Source: Clostridia bacterium (GTDB lineage Bacteria; Aerophobota; Aerophobia; Aerophobales; AE-B3A). From it: DNA of 6,192 nucleotides. This document shows positions 5,855-6,192 of this stretch, piece after piece. The position numbers and the translations under genes are program-made. Location: positions 1-6,192 of the forward strand of contig WJOQ01000018.1 of assembly GCA_009618505.1 (NCBI GenBank), in the 5' to 3' direction. The notes beneath the pieces were generated by a model. That model did not search any database and was not told where the DNA came from. It saw nothing but the letters and a program-made list of their open reading frames with translations. Position 1 is the stretch's first letter, and each line of letters begins with the position of its first letter.

Positions 5855-6192
5855 CTCTGTCGAGAAAGAGAAAAAAGATATTTCGGTAGTCATACCTGTT
5901 TTTAACGAAGAAGAAAATGTTAAATTGTTTTATCCCAAATTAAAACAGACTTTAGATGGTTTGAAAAAAGATTATGAGATAATTTTCATTGATGATGGAA
6001 GTACAGATAAGACTCCTGCTTTTCTTCATCGAATTTGTCAGGAGAATAGGAAGGTTAAAGTAGTCGTCTTTCGGCGAAATTTTGGGCAGACAGCGGCTAT
6101 TTCAGCCGGCTTTGATTATGCAGAAGGTGAGATTATAGTTACCTTAGATGCTGACCTACAAAATGATCCAAAAGATATTCCTCAATTAATTA
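5847..6192 (+). CDS. DPM1/GtrB-like polyprenyl-phosphate glycosyltransferase (GT2), N-terminal part, cut by window end
   Basis: The frame is open from TTG 5847 to the window edge, giving 115 residues of the GT-A catalytic domain. VVIPVFNEEENV (14-25) is the nucleotide-binding start, and IDDGSTDKT (48-56) follows. RRNFGQTAAISAGFDYA (76-92) and TLDADLQNDP (99-108), with the DAD metal-binding motif, are the signature of the dolichol/undecaprenyl-phosphate sugar transferase group (DPM1, GtrB, ArnC-like). These enzymes move a sugar from UDP or GDP to polyprenyl phosphate on the cytoplasmic face, making donors for GT-C enzymes such as the one at 1068. Members usually run about 230-330 residues, the longer ones with two C-terminal membrane helices. 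That part is outside the window, so soluble and membrane-bound types cannot be told apart. No in-frame ATG or GTG exists between the stop at 5817-5819 and the first motif, so the TTG start is firm. Confidence 0.9.
   Translation, partial: MSNSVEKEKKDISVVIPVFNEEENVKLFYPKLKQTLDGLKKDYEIIFIDDGSTDKTPAFLHRICQENRKVKVVVFRRNFGQTAAISAGFDYAEGEIIVTLDADLQNDPKDIPQLI

Overview
This window is a tightly packed block of genes, all on the + strand, from a moderately AT-rich bacterial genome. It is a surface-polysaccharide or glycoconjugate cluster. It contains the tail of a GT4-type glycosyltransferase, a WbbL-like GT2 glycosyltransferase, a polytopic GT-C-type glycosyltransferase, a Wzz-type chain-length regulator, a secreted subtilisin-like (S8) protease with a C-terminal FlgD/T9SS-like domain, a possible 29-codon ORF, and the start of a DPM1/GtrB-like polyprenyl-phosphate glycosyltransferase cut by the window end. 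No tRNA, rRNA, CRISPR array, mobile element or convincing terminator is visible, and there is no gene-free stretch over 300 bases.

Layout: 1-212 GT4 C-terminus (partial); 142-1065 GT2; 1068-2345 GT-C; 2339-3433 Wzz; 3444-5768 S8 protease; 5765-5854 mini-ORF; 5847-6192 GT2 (partial). Adjacent genes overlap or lie within about 10 bases of each other, so one transcription unit with translational coupling is likely. Three genes (142, 1068, 5847) appear to start with TTG. The 5847 start is firm, because an in-frame stop at 5817-5819 and a good Shine-Dalgarno leave no other canonical choice.

Working model (inference): the cytoplasmic GT4 and WbbL-like GT2 build a lipid-linked glycan. The DPM1-like GT2 charges polyprenyl phosphate with a sugar. 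The GT-C enzyme uses such a lipid-linked donor on the outer face of the inner membrane, and Wzz sets polymer length. The protease is the outsider: an exported protein whose C-terminus resembles domains that, in Bacteroidetes, direct secretion and attachment to a special LPS. Its place between wzz and a polyprenyl-phosphate glycosyltransferase gene raises the possibility that it is a client of this surface glycan.

Organism: Wzz plus the C-terminal sorting-like domain suggests a diderm bacterium. The domain style of the protease (S8 with an inserted beta domain, an Ig-like module and a FlgD-like C-terminus) is typical of uncultivated candidate-phylum genomes. I cannot name the phylum from this sequence alone.
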